NCBI GenBank assembly: GCA_965644295.1
Contig: CBFFRP010000131.1
Coordinates: 1-42,409, forward strand
Origin: Paraphysomonas bandaiensis
Lineage: Eukaryota > Chrysophyceae
Direction: 5' to 3'
Length of the DNA stretch: 42,409 nt
Under the pieces are notes generated by a model. That model searched no databases, was not told the DNA's origin, and worked only from the letters and a program-made list of their open reading frames with translations. How positions within the stretch are numbered: position 1 is the stretch's first letter; each line of letters opens with the position of its first letter. This document shows, piece by piece, positions 1 through 12,746 of this stretch. The position numbers and the translations under genes are program-made.

Positions 1-1110
1 CTACTAGTAATTCATAATTATCTAACCCATGACTAGTTAGTCGGTATCACTTTCGTTTAGAACTGTGACGTGACCCAAGTAAACTTGTCTACTCTACCCC
101 TACTTACTAAAGTTCTTTTGAGTAATTCTAAACTCAATCAGGTTACATTTTACTTCTATCTAAGTACTGACGACTTATTAGATATTTTAAAGCATTTATA
201 ACTACACTAATATCTGACTTTGAAAACAGTGATATCAACAAGCATTAGTCCTGAACTTGCGTCCCCTATATTTTGACCCATTTCGTGTCTTTACAAGATA
301 TGAATTGTCTACGAAAAAATAATCGAATTTTACGAAATATTAAATATTACAGTTATTATATTTACTCGAAAATATTGAGAATCATGGGTCATTAATTGGC
401 TCGGGAAAAGCGCAAACTAGAATATGCAGAGAAAACATAATTATCAACAACACAGATATTTCTTTTCTTAGAATCAAAATGAGTTTGGATAATAGCCCCT
501 TCTTGTTCGTAATTCAGCCAGTAAGAAACTCCGCTCTTAAATATCCTAACTTAGACTAAGCGGATTTATCGCATATAGTAGAGAGGTCTAAGTCCACCGT
601 ACTACATTTGATACTGGGAGCGCATTGTATGGTTCCTTCAGCCTTCAGTGATACAGTAAAATGAAAAGGTGGGCTTGCCCTTAGCGGAGAGTTGTTCTGA
701 AGCAGACACACCAGAACTGAACACATACACGTGACTCGATGAAACAGTTGCGAGTAGAAATCAGTTTCTTTGATATGCGTTTCTCGTTCGTTCACACACG
801 ACTGACCGCCAGATTCAAAGTAGCGGTCGGGTTCAGATTATGAAGTAAGCAGACTCTCTCTGACTCTGCGGTTTCATCGATTCGCTCGTTACATACACAC
901 TTCTAAAGGCCTCCTTTGAGAGGCTCTCTATCAGAGAGTGGAGTGCTGTGTACAGTGAGAGCAGCTTCTCAATAGCTTCATCAACTGGCTCTCTTTGTCA
1001 CTGGATATATACTGATGTGACCCACCACTCCATGAGCTCACAGTGCAGCCCATCACACAACTCATCAGCTCACGACATCGACGTATGCAATCAGAGACAC
1101 TGGGGGTGGT

Positions 1111-1211
1111 TTGTTCATCGTTTATTTCATTGAAAAGTCATCGTTTTTTCATTAAAAAGTCACTTTTCACTGAAAAAACGTTGATTTTTAGATGAAATAA
1201 ACGATGAACAA
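1111..1211. repeat. hairpin, perfect 20-bp inverted arms
   Basis: TTGTTCATCGTTTATTTCAT at 1111-1130 is perfectly complementary to 1192-1211. The pairing continues inward imperfectly through a CGTTTTTTCA block on the left and TGAAAAAACG on the right, leaving a loop of only a few tens of bases. A GGGGTGG word outside the left arm has a CCACCC partner outside the right arm, about 25 bases further out. This looks like a small foldback or MITE relic; I see no clear target duplication. Confidence 0.7.
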
Positions 1212-1243
1212 ATCGATGAAATCGATATGCACAACCACCCGTG

Positions 1244-1392
1244 ATCGGCAACAAGCGAGCTGGTTGCGCTTTTTATAAATAAGTGCGCTTTTTTGGTGTG
1301 CCCGACCACCAAAAAATGAAAAGCGTGCTTATCCATGCCCAGATAAGCATCAAAACCCGCTTTTATTTGAAAAGCGCGCTGGTTGTCGACCA
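1244..1392. repeat. clustered short inverted repeats with GCGCTTTT words
   Basis: GCTTATC at about 1328 pairs with GATAAGC at about 1343 around a short loop. GCGCTTTT-like words occur on both sides, next to GCTGGTTG on each flank (about 1259 and 1378). The cluster adjoins the 1111-1211 hairpin and may be part of the same relic. No coding function is visible. Confidence 0.4.
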
Positions 1393-1625
1393 CAGCACTC
1401 TGGCATGAAAATCCCTGATTTTGAAGGAAACCCCCTGTTTTGTTTTGTTTCAGGAATTTTCTAGATTTTCATGTTTGATGTCTGGATTTTTCAGTTGAAG
1501 TACAGTGATAAGATCCACTCCTGCGTAACGAACGGATGGATGCAACCTCAACAATCTTGCAATCCATAACAGTTATAAGTTTTAAAGGGTAAATAGACGT
1601 ATACAACGTTGAAGAAAGTGTTGAC

Positions 1626-2593
1626 ATGGACAAGCTATTCCATTTATGTCAGAAAGCTGAAAAAGTATGGCCCGACTGTACGGGTGATCCTGAGAAGATT
1701 GCAAAAGAAGTTACTCGCAAAAGAGACGTGGACGAAATTAATGAAATGCTTACCGTTTACACTGAAACTATGGAATTATTGAAGGACAACTACCCTAAAT
1801 GGGAAGTATCAGACAGGATGGACTGGGCTATAGCGAGAGGTGTGTCTTCTAATTTATTATATACCTGAGTTTAACTGTGTTGCAGCAATGTCTCCTGAGG
1901 TAACCTTCTTACATGATTGAAGAGTATACGAACTAACTTTTTTGTGTTATGGGTACAGTGGTTTGGTGAAGAGCTTACGACAAGGTATTGATTGGTATCT
2001 ATAAACAAAAGCGAATCTTTTAACGTGTGCTTAGGATTAATAACACGATGCTTGTCAGCGCACTTCTTATTACAGTGACATCAGCTTCATTGTTCTCCCC
2101 TCCTCAATACGATCACGTTGATGAATTGCAAAAAACCAATTATGGTTTACGTGTTTACTTCTTCGTGAATGGTATTGCTAACCTACTTTTTATAATATCC
2201 ATAATCAGCGGTGTATGCTTTGTTGAAAATGCGATGAGCAGGGCTTATTGCGAGTACGACAAATTCATTCTGATTATTGATATGTATTCATACAAAAATC
2301 TTTCGCAGTACACTGCTATTATTGGTGCATTTTTCTTTGTTGCGTCATTGTTCTTATCTATTTGGAAGACATATTACCAATTGGACTGTATCGTGTATAC
2401 TGTCATTGGGGCAGTGTCCATGATTTATTTGTTGTATATCCAATTACTCTCGATAAATTTGGCTGCAATTAGACAACAGGTGAGACTTAATGAATTCAAA
2501 AAATTGGTGGTTCAAGATACAGGATGTTTGAAAAAAGAATACAACCCGCTTTGTATTTCAAAAGAGAAAGAGGCCGCAGTCGAAGCGAAGTAG
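1626..2593 (+). CDS. four-TM membrane protein, unknown function
   Basis: Four exons (1626-1839, 1886-1899, 1959-1984, 2035-2593) join in frame to give 270 residues; the introns are 46, 59 and 50 nt. Exons 2 and 3 are microexons of 14 and 26 nt. The first 85 residues are soluble and charged. Hydrophobic stretches follow at about 90-106, 125-149, 178-195 and 202-228, then a short lysine-rich tail. The first hydrophobic segment (core LLITVTSASLF) followed by SPP loosely resembles the PGG membrane domain of some ankyrin proteins, but that is only a look-alike. All splice sites are GT-AG and the total is a multiple of three, which supports the model. I do not recognise the family. TM1 is short and might be a re-entrant or peripheral helix. 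Confidence 0.75.
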
Positions 2594-3840
2594 TAGTATA
2601 ATCGTGAAGGTATTTTTTGGAAAGCGAATTTATGGCGTTCATTTCTTTTGTACTTTTGTACTGTGTATAATACATAGCATAGCTTTATTGCAATTTGAAA
2701 TTAGTCTCTGCTTCAGTATTCGCTAATATATTTGACCCAACTGAATTTAACTGAAGTTCCTACTATACTAAAGGCTGATCCTACTAATTTTTTCAGACAT
2801 TCCTACTACGTTGAAAGTTTTATTCAATTCTACTACTATTTAAATACTTTTCAGCTGCCGTTTATAGTTTAGTTTTTAGTAGCATATATGCATAGTCTCT
2901 ATTGGATATTGTGGTACACGTCGATATAAGAAACATACAAGTTGGATGAAATAATAGTTGGAAAGCTTTCTTCTGTACCTAACACTAACAGTTGCAGTGG
3001 TGGTTTATGCCATAAGCTAAACATGCAATCCTGGGTAAATCAGATGTGGTGCATGTTGAAGGGTTTTAGTTACACTACATGACGGTAAATACAATAGTTA
3101 TTATTGACAACATCTCTTTTAAATAGACCTAAACGGCATAAGAAAACATAAAGGGAAATGTGATATCTGTCATAGCCTGGATCAACAGTGTGAATAGACC
3201 CAGAGACGGACTTCTATCCAACTTCTATCAATATAATGAGAGTCAGCTCACAGCAAACTCACAATCCATTACCAGAATTGACACAACCACTTTGATATAC
3301 AGTCAAGAGAACACTTCTCGCCATAACGTTGCTATACACCACCAATCCTGCTATGTCTGTTGACATGCACGCTATTCTAACCAACTGAGAGCTCAGATTC
3401 CACTCCGCTTTCATGTGCAGTGTGTCAAGAGTAGCAGTTCGAGTTCATGTTCTGTGCGACTGCAGCAACATCTCGATCTTATTTACTACATCGTTCGTAT
3501 CATTCTCATGATGCATGATGATGATGCATGATGAAATATCGCTCCTCTGCTCTGCTCTGTTGTTGCTTGGATGCTGTATGTATTGGTCTCTACAGTACAT
3601 GGAACTGAAAGTGTAGCATCTCTAGAAGATACTCGTACACCATGCCCTCATAAGTACAGCATGATAGAGCAGCAGGATTGTGACAAGTGGAAGTATGAGC
3701 CTGCTGTACTGTACGTTGAGCGATGATGTGGAATACCAGGAATACTTCACGGTATACAGAGAGATCAGAACAGAGCTGCTGTACAGCAGTACTCTGTATG
3801 TAAATCACGTAGAGCTGCAGCTACAATAGAGTACATACAG

Positions 3841-3875
3841 CAGTATGTATATGTATATGTATGTATGTATATGGC
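3841..3875. repeat. (TATG)n microsatellite upstream of secreted-protein gene
   Basis: A run of GTATGTATATG-type units lies about 220 bases before the start codon at 4090. Similar tetranucleotide tracts precede several other genes in this window, so it may be a promoter feature and not random expansion. Confidence 0.7.
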
Positions 3876-3885
3876 GATCTATCGT

Positions 3886-4070
3886 ACAGCACAGCACGGC
3901 ACAGTCCAGTGCATGCCTTCTAACTGAATCCATACACTCCTCACACATTCATTCACACTCACACTGTAACTCATCGTTATTCATTGATTGCACATAGCTC
4001 TCACCTTATAATACAGTAGGCGTTAAGTGATTGTAGCTCCTTTACTTCTTAGTTTACCACTATATATATA
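3886..4070 (+). promoter_or_regulatory. upstream block, copy A of a duplicated promoter-like region
   Basis: About 185 bases ending in a TATATATATA tract, 20 bases before the start codon at 4090. A second copy lies at 5749-5920. The best conserved part runs from AACTCATCGTTATTCATTG to the TA tract and includes CAGTAGGCGTTAAGTGATT. The position directly before an expressed-looking gene suggests it holds the core promoter. Confidence 0.6.
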
Positions 4071-4089
4071 CTTTAACTGATACCTATAG

Positions 4090-4815
4090 ATGATGCTCAA
4101 TTCCAAGTCGGTTGCTGTTGCACTGTTTATGTGTATCGCTCTATCATTTGCTGCCAGACTTCCTGGTGAATGCTATGGGAAATGTAATGCATTGAAGAGA
4201 GAAGTCTTGACGCTTGCGATGTGCAGGTAAACACACGACTGTCTGTTGTGTCTCTAATTGTTACGTTGTGATGTGTACAGAGATGCAAAGAAAGTTCTTC
4301 CTCGACCCAAAGTGGGAGATTTTTGTACCCGAGCAATGGAAGATGGATTTAAGGATGCATGCTACGCTTTGTGTCAGGAGGTAAAACCTGTGCCGAGGGT
4401 TGCTCAATCATGTCGCGCTGCTGCAGTGGAATTGCCCCGTCCAACTATCCGAAAATGGTGCGAACATGGATATAGGGAAGGATATCGGGCTACTACTGAG
4501 GCTCTCAAGACTTATTTCCAGGAGCCGGAGGAGACCCCTCTGGAGCCTGAAGTGGTCGAGCCCGCACATTCTGAGCCAGAGGCTGAAACAGTATCCCAGC
4601 ATGAGTCGGAACCAGATATAGAGGCCGAAAGTGACCTTCCCGTAATTCAAGCAATCGAAATATCACTCGACGAAGAGACCAAGAACCTGCTTGTTCACGA
4701 GGGCCAGAGTGCCGAAGAAGCTGTTGCCGAGTTCTGCGAGAAGTATATGTCAGATGACGTTGCCGGCTGCATACGCCAGGTCCTGCCTGCTGTTTTGGAG
4801 CGGATGGAAGAGTAA
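4090..4815 (+). CDS. secreted protein with two exact 45-residue Cys repeats
   Basis: Two exons (4090-4226, 4281-4815; 54-nt intron) give 223 residues. Residues 1 to about 22 form a signal peptide (hydrophobic VAVALFMCIALSF). Cysteines at 28, 32, 45 and 61 recur at 73, 77, 90 and 106, exactly 45 residues later. The LPRP motif at 52-55 recurs at 97-100, and CR at 45-46 recurs at 90-91. Each unit is therefore C-x3-C-x12-C-R, LPRP, x5, C, then a G-[FY] helix. A Glu/Pro-rich linker (126-165) leads to a C-terminal segment with FCEKY and a late Cys, which resembles the short VxEGQ...FC repeat motif seen in many protist and animal secreted or ER proteins (inference). Two ATGs stand together at the start; either could be used. 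Function unknown. The even Cys count per unit suggests two disulfides each. Confidence 0.82.
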
Positions 4816-5748
4816 TGTTAGCACTATCAGGCCACATTGTGTGAGAAATGGTTTGTGGTTAATGTAAGGCAGTAGAAGTGCTTGGATACGATTGATGGAT
4901 GAAATTGAATGTCACAATGATTTCCTGGATGTACTGGTTTAGCAGATAAGTTGTAAAGATTCTTTCAGCAGTCTGGCCTTCTGTATTATGTCGTATTTCA
5001 TTGTACATTTGTATTACATATTACTTATTGCACCATCTCAAGAAACTGTCGGGGGAAAGGAAAAGTTTTAGCACCATAAACCTCACTATAACCGCGACGA
5101 AGTTGCACTCCTCGTTTTACTGTTGTCAATGTAGAATGTAGTACCCCCTTAGAAATTGGCCTGGTTCTACACGTAAACAGTAAACTAACCTTGTTGCACA
5201 TTTCCTACTTCCAAGAAAGAATTATAACTATTAATCTAAACACTTCACAACATATTCATGTAACACCTGTTCTCAGAAGAATCTGTTTATTATATGTTCA
5301 CCACCCAATCCTATCTGCAATCTACACATACAGCAGTAATATCTATATTTTTACATTATGTCTTAGTCTTATATAGAGTATAAACTATAGACTGGCATCA
5401 GTAACTCAATAACTGAATTCACTTTCTTTGTATCTATATTCACCCCCTTACAACTATACGTTGGTTTTACCTCCAGGGCTGCGTACAACTACGACAGCGC
5501 ATATACTCAATACAGGCCTGACATGGGACAAATCCTTCAGCAATGGTAGGAATAGGGCTTAAACGAAATTTGGACTTGACCTGAACAAAAAGCCAGATGC
5601 TCTGACTCTGGCGTCCGTCTTGACTCTCTCAAGCATATGTGTCTTGATTGTCCATATATGCCTCCATCTCTCAGAAACGAGAATCCGCCTTTCAGAGACA
5701 CAAGGAGTGTGTTCGGGAACTCCAATGAGACCCGACCCTACCCCCCAC

Positions 5749-5920
5749 CACAGCATAGCACAGCGCATGTCTTCTAACTGAATCCATAAACTGGATCACG
5801 CATTCATTCACACTGTAACTCATCGTTATTCATTGATTGCGTATAGCTCTCGCTCTTATAATACAGTAGGCGTTAAGTGATTATAGCTCCTTTACTTCTT
5901 AGTTTACTACTATATATATA
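5749..5920 (+). repeat. copy B of duplicated upstream block, no gene after it
   Basis: This stretch repeats 3886-4070 with small indels and substitutions, including TTCTAACTGAATCCATA, the CATCGTTATTCATTGATTGC core, CAGTAGGCGTTAAGTGATT and the terminal TA tract. The ATG that follows at about 5922 meets an in-frame stop within seven codons, so the copied region does not drive the original ORF. It is either a truncated gene duplication or a dispersed repeat. Confidence 0.75.
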
Positions 5921-6280
5921 AATGGAGTGCTACCATTTTTAAGAAACTCTCCAGCAGAGTGTGGAATACCTCACTCCTGCAGGTTGAACGATTCTAGACA
6001 AGAACTATCGCCAAGGCTAAACTAGAAAGTGTTTCTGGAGCACAATACAACTACACTTTAAATTCGCGTGGATTTCGTGCCCTGGAATTAGCAGTTGTTA
6101 CCCTTCAATCGCTTTACGCTGTAGCCAAATAATTTCTCCAAAATTGCAGTTGTCGTCATGTTATCGCACCTCTAAGGGACCACATTGACTTCCCCCAGGC
6201 CGCATCAAACACGTGGGCTCTTCTGTACATCAAGGACTCACGTCCATAGATTTTTTCTCCCTCACACACAATAACGGAAG

Positions 6281-6360
6281 TGGTCAGGTATATCACGGCG
6301 TTTGCTTTGAGTGATAGAGCGGAGGTGGTCGCACCTTGGTGCTTGCGGCGACGCACAAGC
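6281..6360 (+). repeat. relic of the inverted-repeat arm family
   Basis: GTCAGGTATATCA followed by GCGTTTGCTTTGAG and ACCTTGGTGCTT...GGCGACG matches the inner end of the right arm of the 22459-25208 element (reverse complement of about 24809-24866, plus the GTCAGGTATATCA word in both arms). It shows the arm sequence is a dispersed repeat. Confidence 0.6.
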
Positions 6361-7228
6361 AGCTGCTGTAGAGTTACTTATATATAGTAGGATATGAGAA
6401 TTTGTACTAGTTAGTTACAGGTAAAAGTTGATCTAGCTTGCGTAGTATTCATCTAACTACACTGAGCTGGTGATGCTCTTCTTGACGCCAAATAATAAGA
6501 CTTTCTCTCTGTTGGTTCTACCTACAACACATACTATTAATATACTTCAATTGCACAAATATAAGTAATAAGTATTCTACAGCAAAACTCAAAATAATAT
6601 AATATTTCTTTGATATCAATGGGCAAATATATTTGTGAGATATAGTAGTATTTCAATATATATCGTTTCTAGTCCTGAGGTATACGCCATGAACCTTATC
6701 AATATATATAGCTAAGAAATAACTCCTTACAACAAATTACGATATTAGCCTCGTCAAAATATCAATAGCTCAAACCCCAAACTAATAATCTTTTGTTTAA
6801 ACCTAGTCGTCAACTCTACCCGTATAAAATTATGCTACGTAATAAGAATAAAGAGCTCATAGTTTGAAGAGGACACCATTTCAGCCTGCAGAGACTAGAC
6901 ATTCAGCAATTAACAAAGACCGGTGATAATAGAATGGAAAGAGGACCGACCCCACTCCGAAACTACTCCGGCTACTCCGAGCAACATCCACTCCTAGAAT
7001 CATACCCCCCACTCGAACCCGACCCCAGCCCAGGCCTGCACATCCACTCCGGAAACAACTACTACTTCCCATAGACAGCACTCCTAACACAAGGACTAGC
7101 AGACATTCCGTAACCGACCTACACTCCCACTTACATGTCATTCACTCCACTCCTCAAGTAACGTGCGGCACTGGAACGCCAGAAACACTGCCCAAAGGTA
7201 GACCTCCGGACTAACTCCAATACAAGGG

Positions 7229-7267
7229 ATGGTTGCACCAAGTGTTCTTGCAGCAATGCACAAGCAG
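7229..7267 (+). repeat. short second relic of the same repeat family
   Basis: GGTTGCACCAAGTGTTCTTG and GCACAAGCAG parallel the 6330-6360 relic (GGTCGCACCTTGGTGCTTGC, GCACAAGCAG). The match is short and degraded. Confidence 0.35.
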
Positions 7268-8234
7268 TCCCGAGATGGTTGAAGAATTTAGTAAATAGCG
7301 ACTCATATTATTAAGTCCATAGCTACATTACAAATTCTAGATACAACCGTTCTCATGTAATAATCAGACATTTCTATATAGAATGGAAAGAGATATTTGA
7401 CATAAGCAGGAGTCTATTATAAAACTCGTCGTTGTTGAACTCAACTTGATAATGATTTTGTTTATGATGAGTTCGTTATCTCGTTACCGAGGTAGAAAAC
7501 TGAACCATTTGACTATGATGAATAATATATTCCGTAATATTATGTTAAATATAATGTGTTTTAGTAAAGTTTTAGAATTTGTTCCTAAAACAAGTTGCAC
7601 AATGCTGCTTTCAGTGGTGCACGAACACCACAGGAGTTTGCAAGTAAGGCATAATATTACTTATTGAATATTGATTCATCTACAAAGCTGACTTTTTAAA
7701 GACATGAATAAAGAATATACAATATAAATTAAGCTGTATCATTTACGTTCAAAAGTTAATAGTAGTAGGTTAATTTCGATGTAAACACAATTGTCATCAG
7801 ACTACGAATATTACAATAATAGAGTATTTTAAGTGATATGCATGTATTTATTTATCGTAATGTAGTATTTCGTTGTAGTTATAAGCCAGTAGTTAATTAT
7901 TAGCACAAAAGATTAACAGTGCAACTTCCGTAAGGCCTGATTACTGATTAAAGCGCGAAAAAAACGAATTCTATGCACTAATTAGCGATTTATTAGTTGA
8001 GGTCTAGGATAAAGCAAAACTGCGTTTGATAGTAATTATTCATTACGATCTTGCCTTACAGAAAAAATTGTATAAATCATCCTTAGTACACACGGGAATT
8101 ACCTGTAACAACAGGTACTTATGGAAAAAGCTGATACATGAAACTATACCACCGCAACTATTGGCAATGATGCTGCACCCTATTAACATACACTGTGTTT
8201 TATAATATACGTATGCCCTGGTCAGAGACAGTGA

Positions 8235-10247
<2,013 letters not shown>

Positions 10248-10877
10248 GATCTTGTAGTTGATGTGTGTTGACTGATATCTTAATCAGATATATGTGTGTT
10301 ATGTATAGAGTTAACTGTAAGCAGACAGATACACAGATCTCATAACGATACAGTCATCTTTGATATCAGCCGTACAATGAGATCATCTACTGAAACTGAC
10401 AGTCAATGAAATATACTCATTAAATGACACTACTTGACATGAACTGAATCCTTATTCATATGAGTGACCACTAGCTAACTATACATACATGCGCACAAGT
10501 CCTCTCAGAACCCTCCCAGTTAAGTGGACATCACAAAGGCTGAAAATTTCCATCAAAGTTTCACTTTTTTCTTCATTTTTCAGTATATTTATTCTGTATC
10601 CCTTGAAGATCGCTGCAGGTGGTGATGATGTCCGAATGAAGGTGGTTTACCAGAGATTTTTTTTTGTCAGAAAAAAGATGTAAAAATGAATTATTTGCCT
10701 ATAAAATCGAGCGAATTTTTCACTCTGACAATAATAAAAAAGATGTAAAAATGAATAATTTGCCCATAAAATCAAGCGAATTCTTCACTGTGCCTGACAA
10801 TAATATCGTACAGTGTTAACCTGCCTACTTAAGGGAGATCTTGTCTTGAACGGTTCTTTACCAAAGAGTGCTCGAAC
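10248..10877. promoter_or_regulatory. shared divergent upstream region (kinase and PH1 genes)
   Basis: A 630-bp gap lies between two divergent start codons. It contains a tandem 66-bp duplication next to the PH1 gene. I see no ORF with coding character. Confidence 0.55.
10670..10804 (+). repeat. tandem 66-70-bp duplication upstream of PH1 gene
   Basis: Copy 1 (about 10670-10734) and copy 2 (about 10736-10804) share AAAAAAGATGTAAAAATGAA, ATTTGCC, ATAAAATC.AGCGAATT and TGACAATAAT, differing at a few bases and by a 4-base insertion. The second copy ends about 74 bases before the start codon at 10878, so it may duplicate a promoter element. Confidence 0.8.
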
Positions 10878-11356
10878 ATGCAGCGCCCTCAATATGTTGA
10901 TAGAACAACAGGACAAGTATATGATACTTCGAAAGCTAATTTTGAGGGATGGCTCACTAAGCAGTCAGTGTGGCTAAAAGACTGGAGACGACGGTATGTT
11001 TACTTGTTCATAGCAGTGGATTATAGTGTTAATCAGTGTATGTTAGATATTTTATCCTGAAAGGATCAAAGTTATTCTTTTCTAAAAATGAATCTTGCAC
11101 TCCTCATGGTATGATTGATCTCAGCGCCTGTATGACTGTAAAGTCTGCTGAATTAAAAGCCGGAAAGAGAAACGCAATCGAGGTATCAACGGCTGATACT
11201 ACTTTTTTTATGTTCGCCGATACAGAAAAGGAAAAGGACGAGTGGATTGGTGCCATTGGAAGAGCAATTGTTCAAGCATCAGCTACATTTACGAATGACG
11301 ACGATGTTGACCCAGATAATAATAGCGATGATGAATCCGAGGAATACGAATACTAG
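10878..11356 (+). CDS. PH1-like pleckstrin homology domain protein
   Basis: Two exons (10878-10993, 11047-11356; 53-nt intron) give 141 residues. A single PH domain spans about residues 21-117: GWLTKQ, the basic WRRRYFILK strand that contacts phosphoinositide headgroups, a C-TVK-AE strand, and the final helix EKEKDEWIGAIGRAIVQ with its invariant Trp. The arrangement and length closely match the small one-domain PH1 family described in plants (Arabidopsis PH1), which binds phosphoinositides on endosomes. The last 20 residues are strongly acidic and end in EYEY. The intron falls inside the basic lipid-binding strand. Membrane recruitment to endosomal compartments is likely by family analogy. 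Confidence 0.88.
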
Positions 11357-12746
11357 TTAGAAATTAAGATCTATGTAATGCTTTTCCCCATATTGTTAGA
11401 TAGCTTCAATTAAGTGTGCTTCATTACGAATTATAACTGTGGTTGGAACTGGATGCCATGCGTGCCAACAATTTTCCTATTTTTTGCATGTTGGCGACCA
11501 TTATTAATAAAGCTGTCATGTTAGCGAATTGGTCGAACAAACATATATTATATATGGAACGTTAAATGTTTCTTATCGCTAAACAAATTTTAACTGCATG
11601 GCGATGCTTTCAACTCAAGACTGAGGGGGTTTGGCCGATTGTGTCATGATATCCATTATCCATTTCAGCTGCATTAGAGAGATAACATGTATAATAGTGT
11701 CAGATATATACTTTGGGGTCGCAATGCTGTACGCACTCACATGAAATGAATCTATCGCATTCTTTGCCAGTTTTTGAACAATTAATTTAGGCTTCCAAGT
11801 TCCTATATCCAAGATAAATACTGATGCCTTTATTGCATGGAATACTCTCTTTCAGGACTGGAAACAGCAGTTAAGATCCTCACTCACGGCGTAATAATGA
11901 TGCTTACAAACAACAAAGTCAGTCATGCTACCAACTCAATCGTGTGAATGCAAACTGCGTGTAACCCGTAACCCTTGTTGTCAAGCTATTTTCAATGCCG
12001 TGATCCCGATGTTACGGTCCAAGTTTAGTCAGTAACCATTCGTAGTTCACTATAGATATGTCCCTAGATATGGTTATCAGGGTACTACTAATCTCAAGTT
12101 TGCATTATCAGAATCTGACACGAGGTTCGAGTCCCGTATCATACATGTCTCTTTCCATGCAAACTCCAGATGTCAGTCTCACATTTTTGATAGGTATACT
12201 ACGACACGAACATACTTATGTCGGGGGCATCTAGTATGGTCCTCATAAGACAGTCTTATTTGAAGCCTAATGGTCTAAAGGATCTTACACCCGACGTCAT
12301 TAAGCATTGCGCATATCACTGTCTCATTGCTACAGGCATCCCTCAACCTTCCCGCTATGCATGCCAGTTACTGTTGTTGTTGTGTTAGATTTCGGCAATA
12401 CTCGATCAGAGATGTCTGTCTGTTAAGATATCCGACTGCAGTGGACTGGGCGGTACATACAATAGAGAGATCCAGCCAATCATACGACTGTATGACATAC
12501 AGTACGTAGTTTTCTTCGTATGTATTCTATCTTATATCAGCACATCAGTACTCTGGTACTGTCCATCTGTACACTAGACTAGCAGTACATCATCGTACTG
12601 ATGAGCTGACGTACTGCTGGACTGATGTGCATAACAGCAAGTACAACACTACATCAGTACATCAGCCCGAGTTAACAAGCATGTGGAACACTCAGCTCAG
12701 CAGTATCTCACATCAGACACATCGGAGTGGAGGATACATCAACCCC
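11357..12746. other. intergenic region, no gene recognised
   Basis: No coding frame is convincing. A GGTTCGAGTCC word at about 12126 resembles a tRNA B box but does not sit in a foldable tRNA. From 12540 to 12720 the sequence is rich in ACATCAGTAC and GTACTGATG words, just upstream of epsilon-tubulin. Confidence 0.5.
12538..12632. repeat. palindrome-rich stretch upstream of epsilon-tubulin
   Basis: GCACATCAGT at about 12540 is complementary to ACTGATGTGC at about 12622. Inside, AGCAGTAC pairs with GTACTGCT, and repeated ATCAGTAC/GTACTGAT words allow several hairpins. It ends about 115 bases before the start codon. Confidence 0.55.

Larger units (their letters stand above)
1..1625. other. intergenic, AT-rich, no gene recognised
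   Basis: No open frame here has recognisable protein character or sensible splice sites. The left 900 bases are plain AT-rich sequence. From about 1110 to 1400 the sequence is full of inverted repeats, listed separately. The last 120 bases before 1626 are the likely promoter of the four-TM gene. Confidence 0.6.
2594..4089. other. intergenic region, no gene recognised
   Basis: The open frames at 3160-3363 (+) and 3590-3808 (-) lack splice support and protein character. The interval holds CATGATG-type direct repeats near 3509-3532, many GTAC/CTGTAC palindromic words (3590-3840), a TATG microsatellite, and the 185-bp upstream block repeated at 5749. Confidence 0.55.
4816..8234. other. 3.4-kb intergenic region with repeat relics
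   Basis: No gene is supported here. The frames at 5537-5768 (-), 6156-6356 (-), 6881-7141 (-) and 7446-7667 (+) have no recognisable domain, and the minus-strand frame at 6881-7141 reads through a CTCCG-rich low-complexity stretch. The interval contains the second copy of the 185-bp upstream block and two relics of the inverted-repeat family. The last 550 bases are AT-rich sequence beyond the 3' end of the kinase gene. Confidence 0.5.

Noticed and set aside
4400-4837. Other-frame and minus-strand ORFs over the secreted-protein gene
   Set aside because: They are shadows of exon 2; the spliced plus-strand frame has signal peptide, repeats and proper termini.
6881-7141. Minus-strand ORF with Gly/Val/Ser-rich sequence
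   Set aside because: It is produced by a CTCCG-rich low-complexity tract and shows no domain.
12067-12140. tRNA-like stretch with a B-box word and a possible 7-bp GATATGG/CCGTATC acceptor stem
   Set aside because: The T arm does not align with the B box when that acceptor is used, the T stem has mismatches, and no D or anticodon arm folds properly.
12255-12290. GCCTAATGGTCTAAAGGATC, similar to a tRNA-Arg D arm
   Set aside because: No B box or acceptor pairing follows at tRNA distance.
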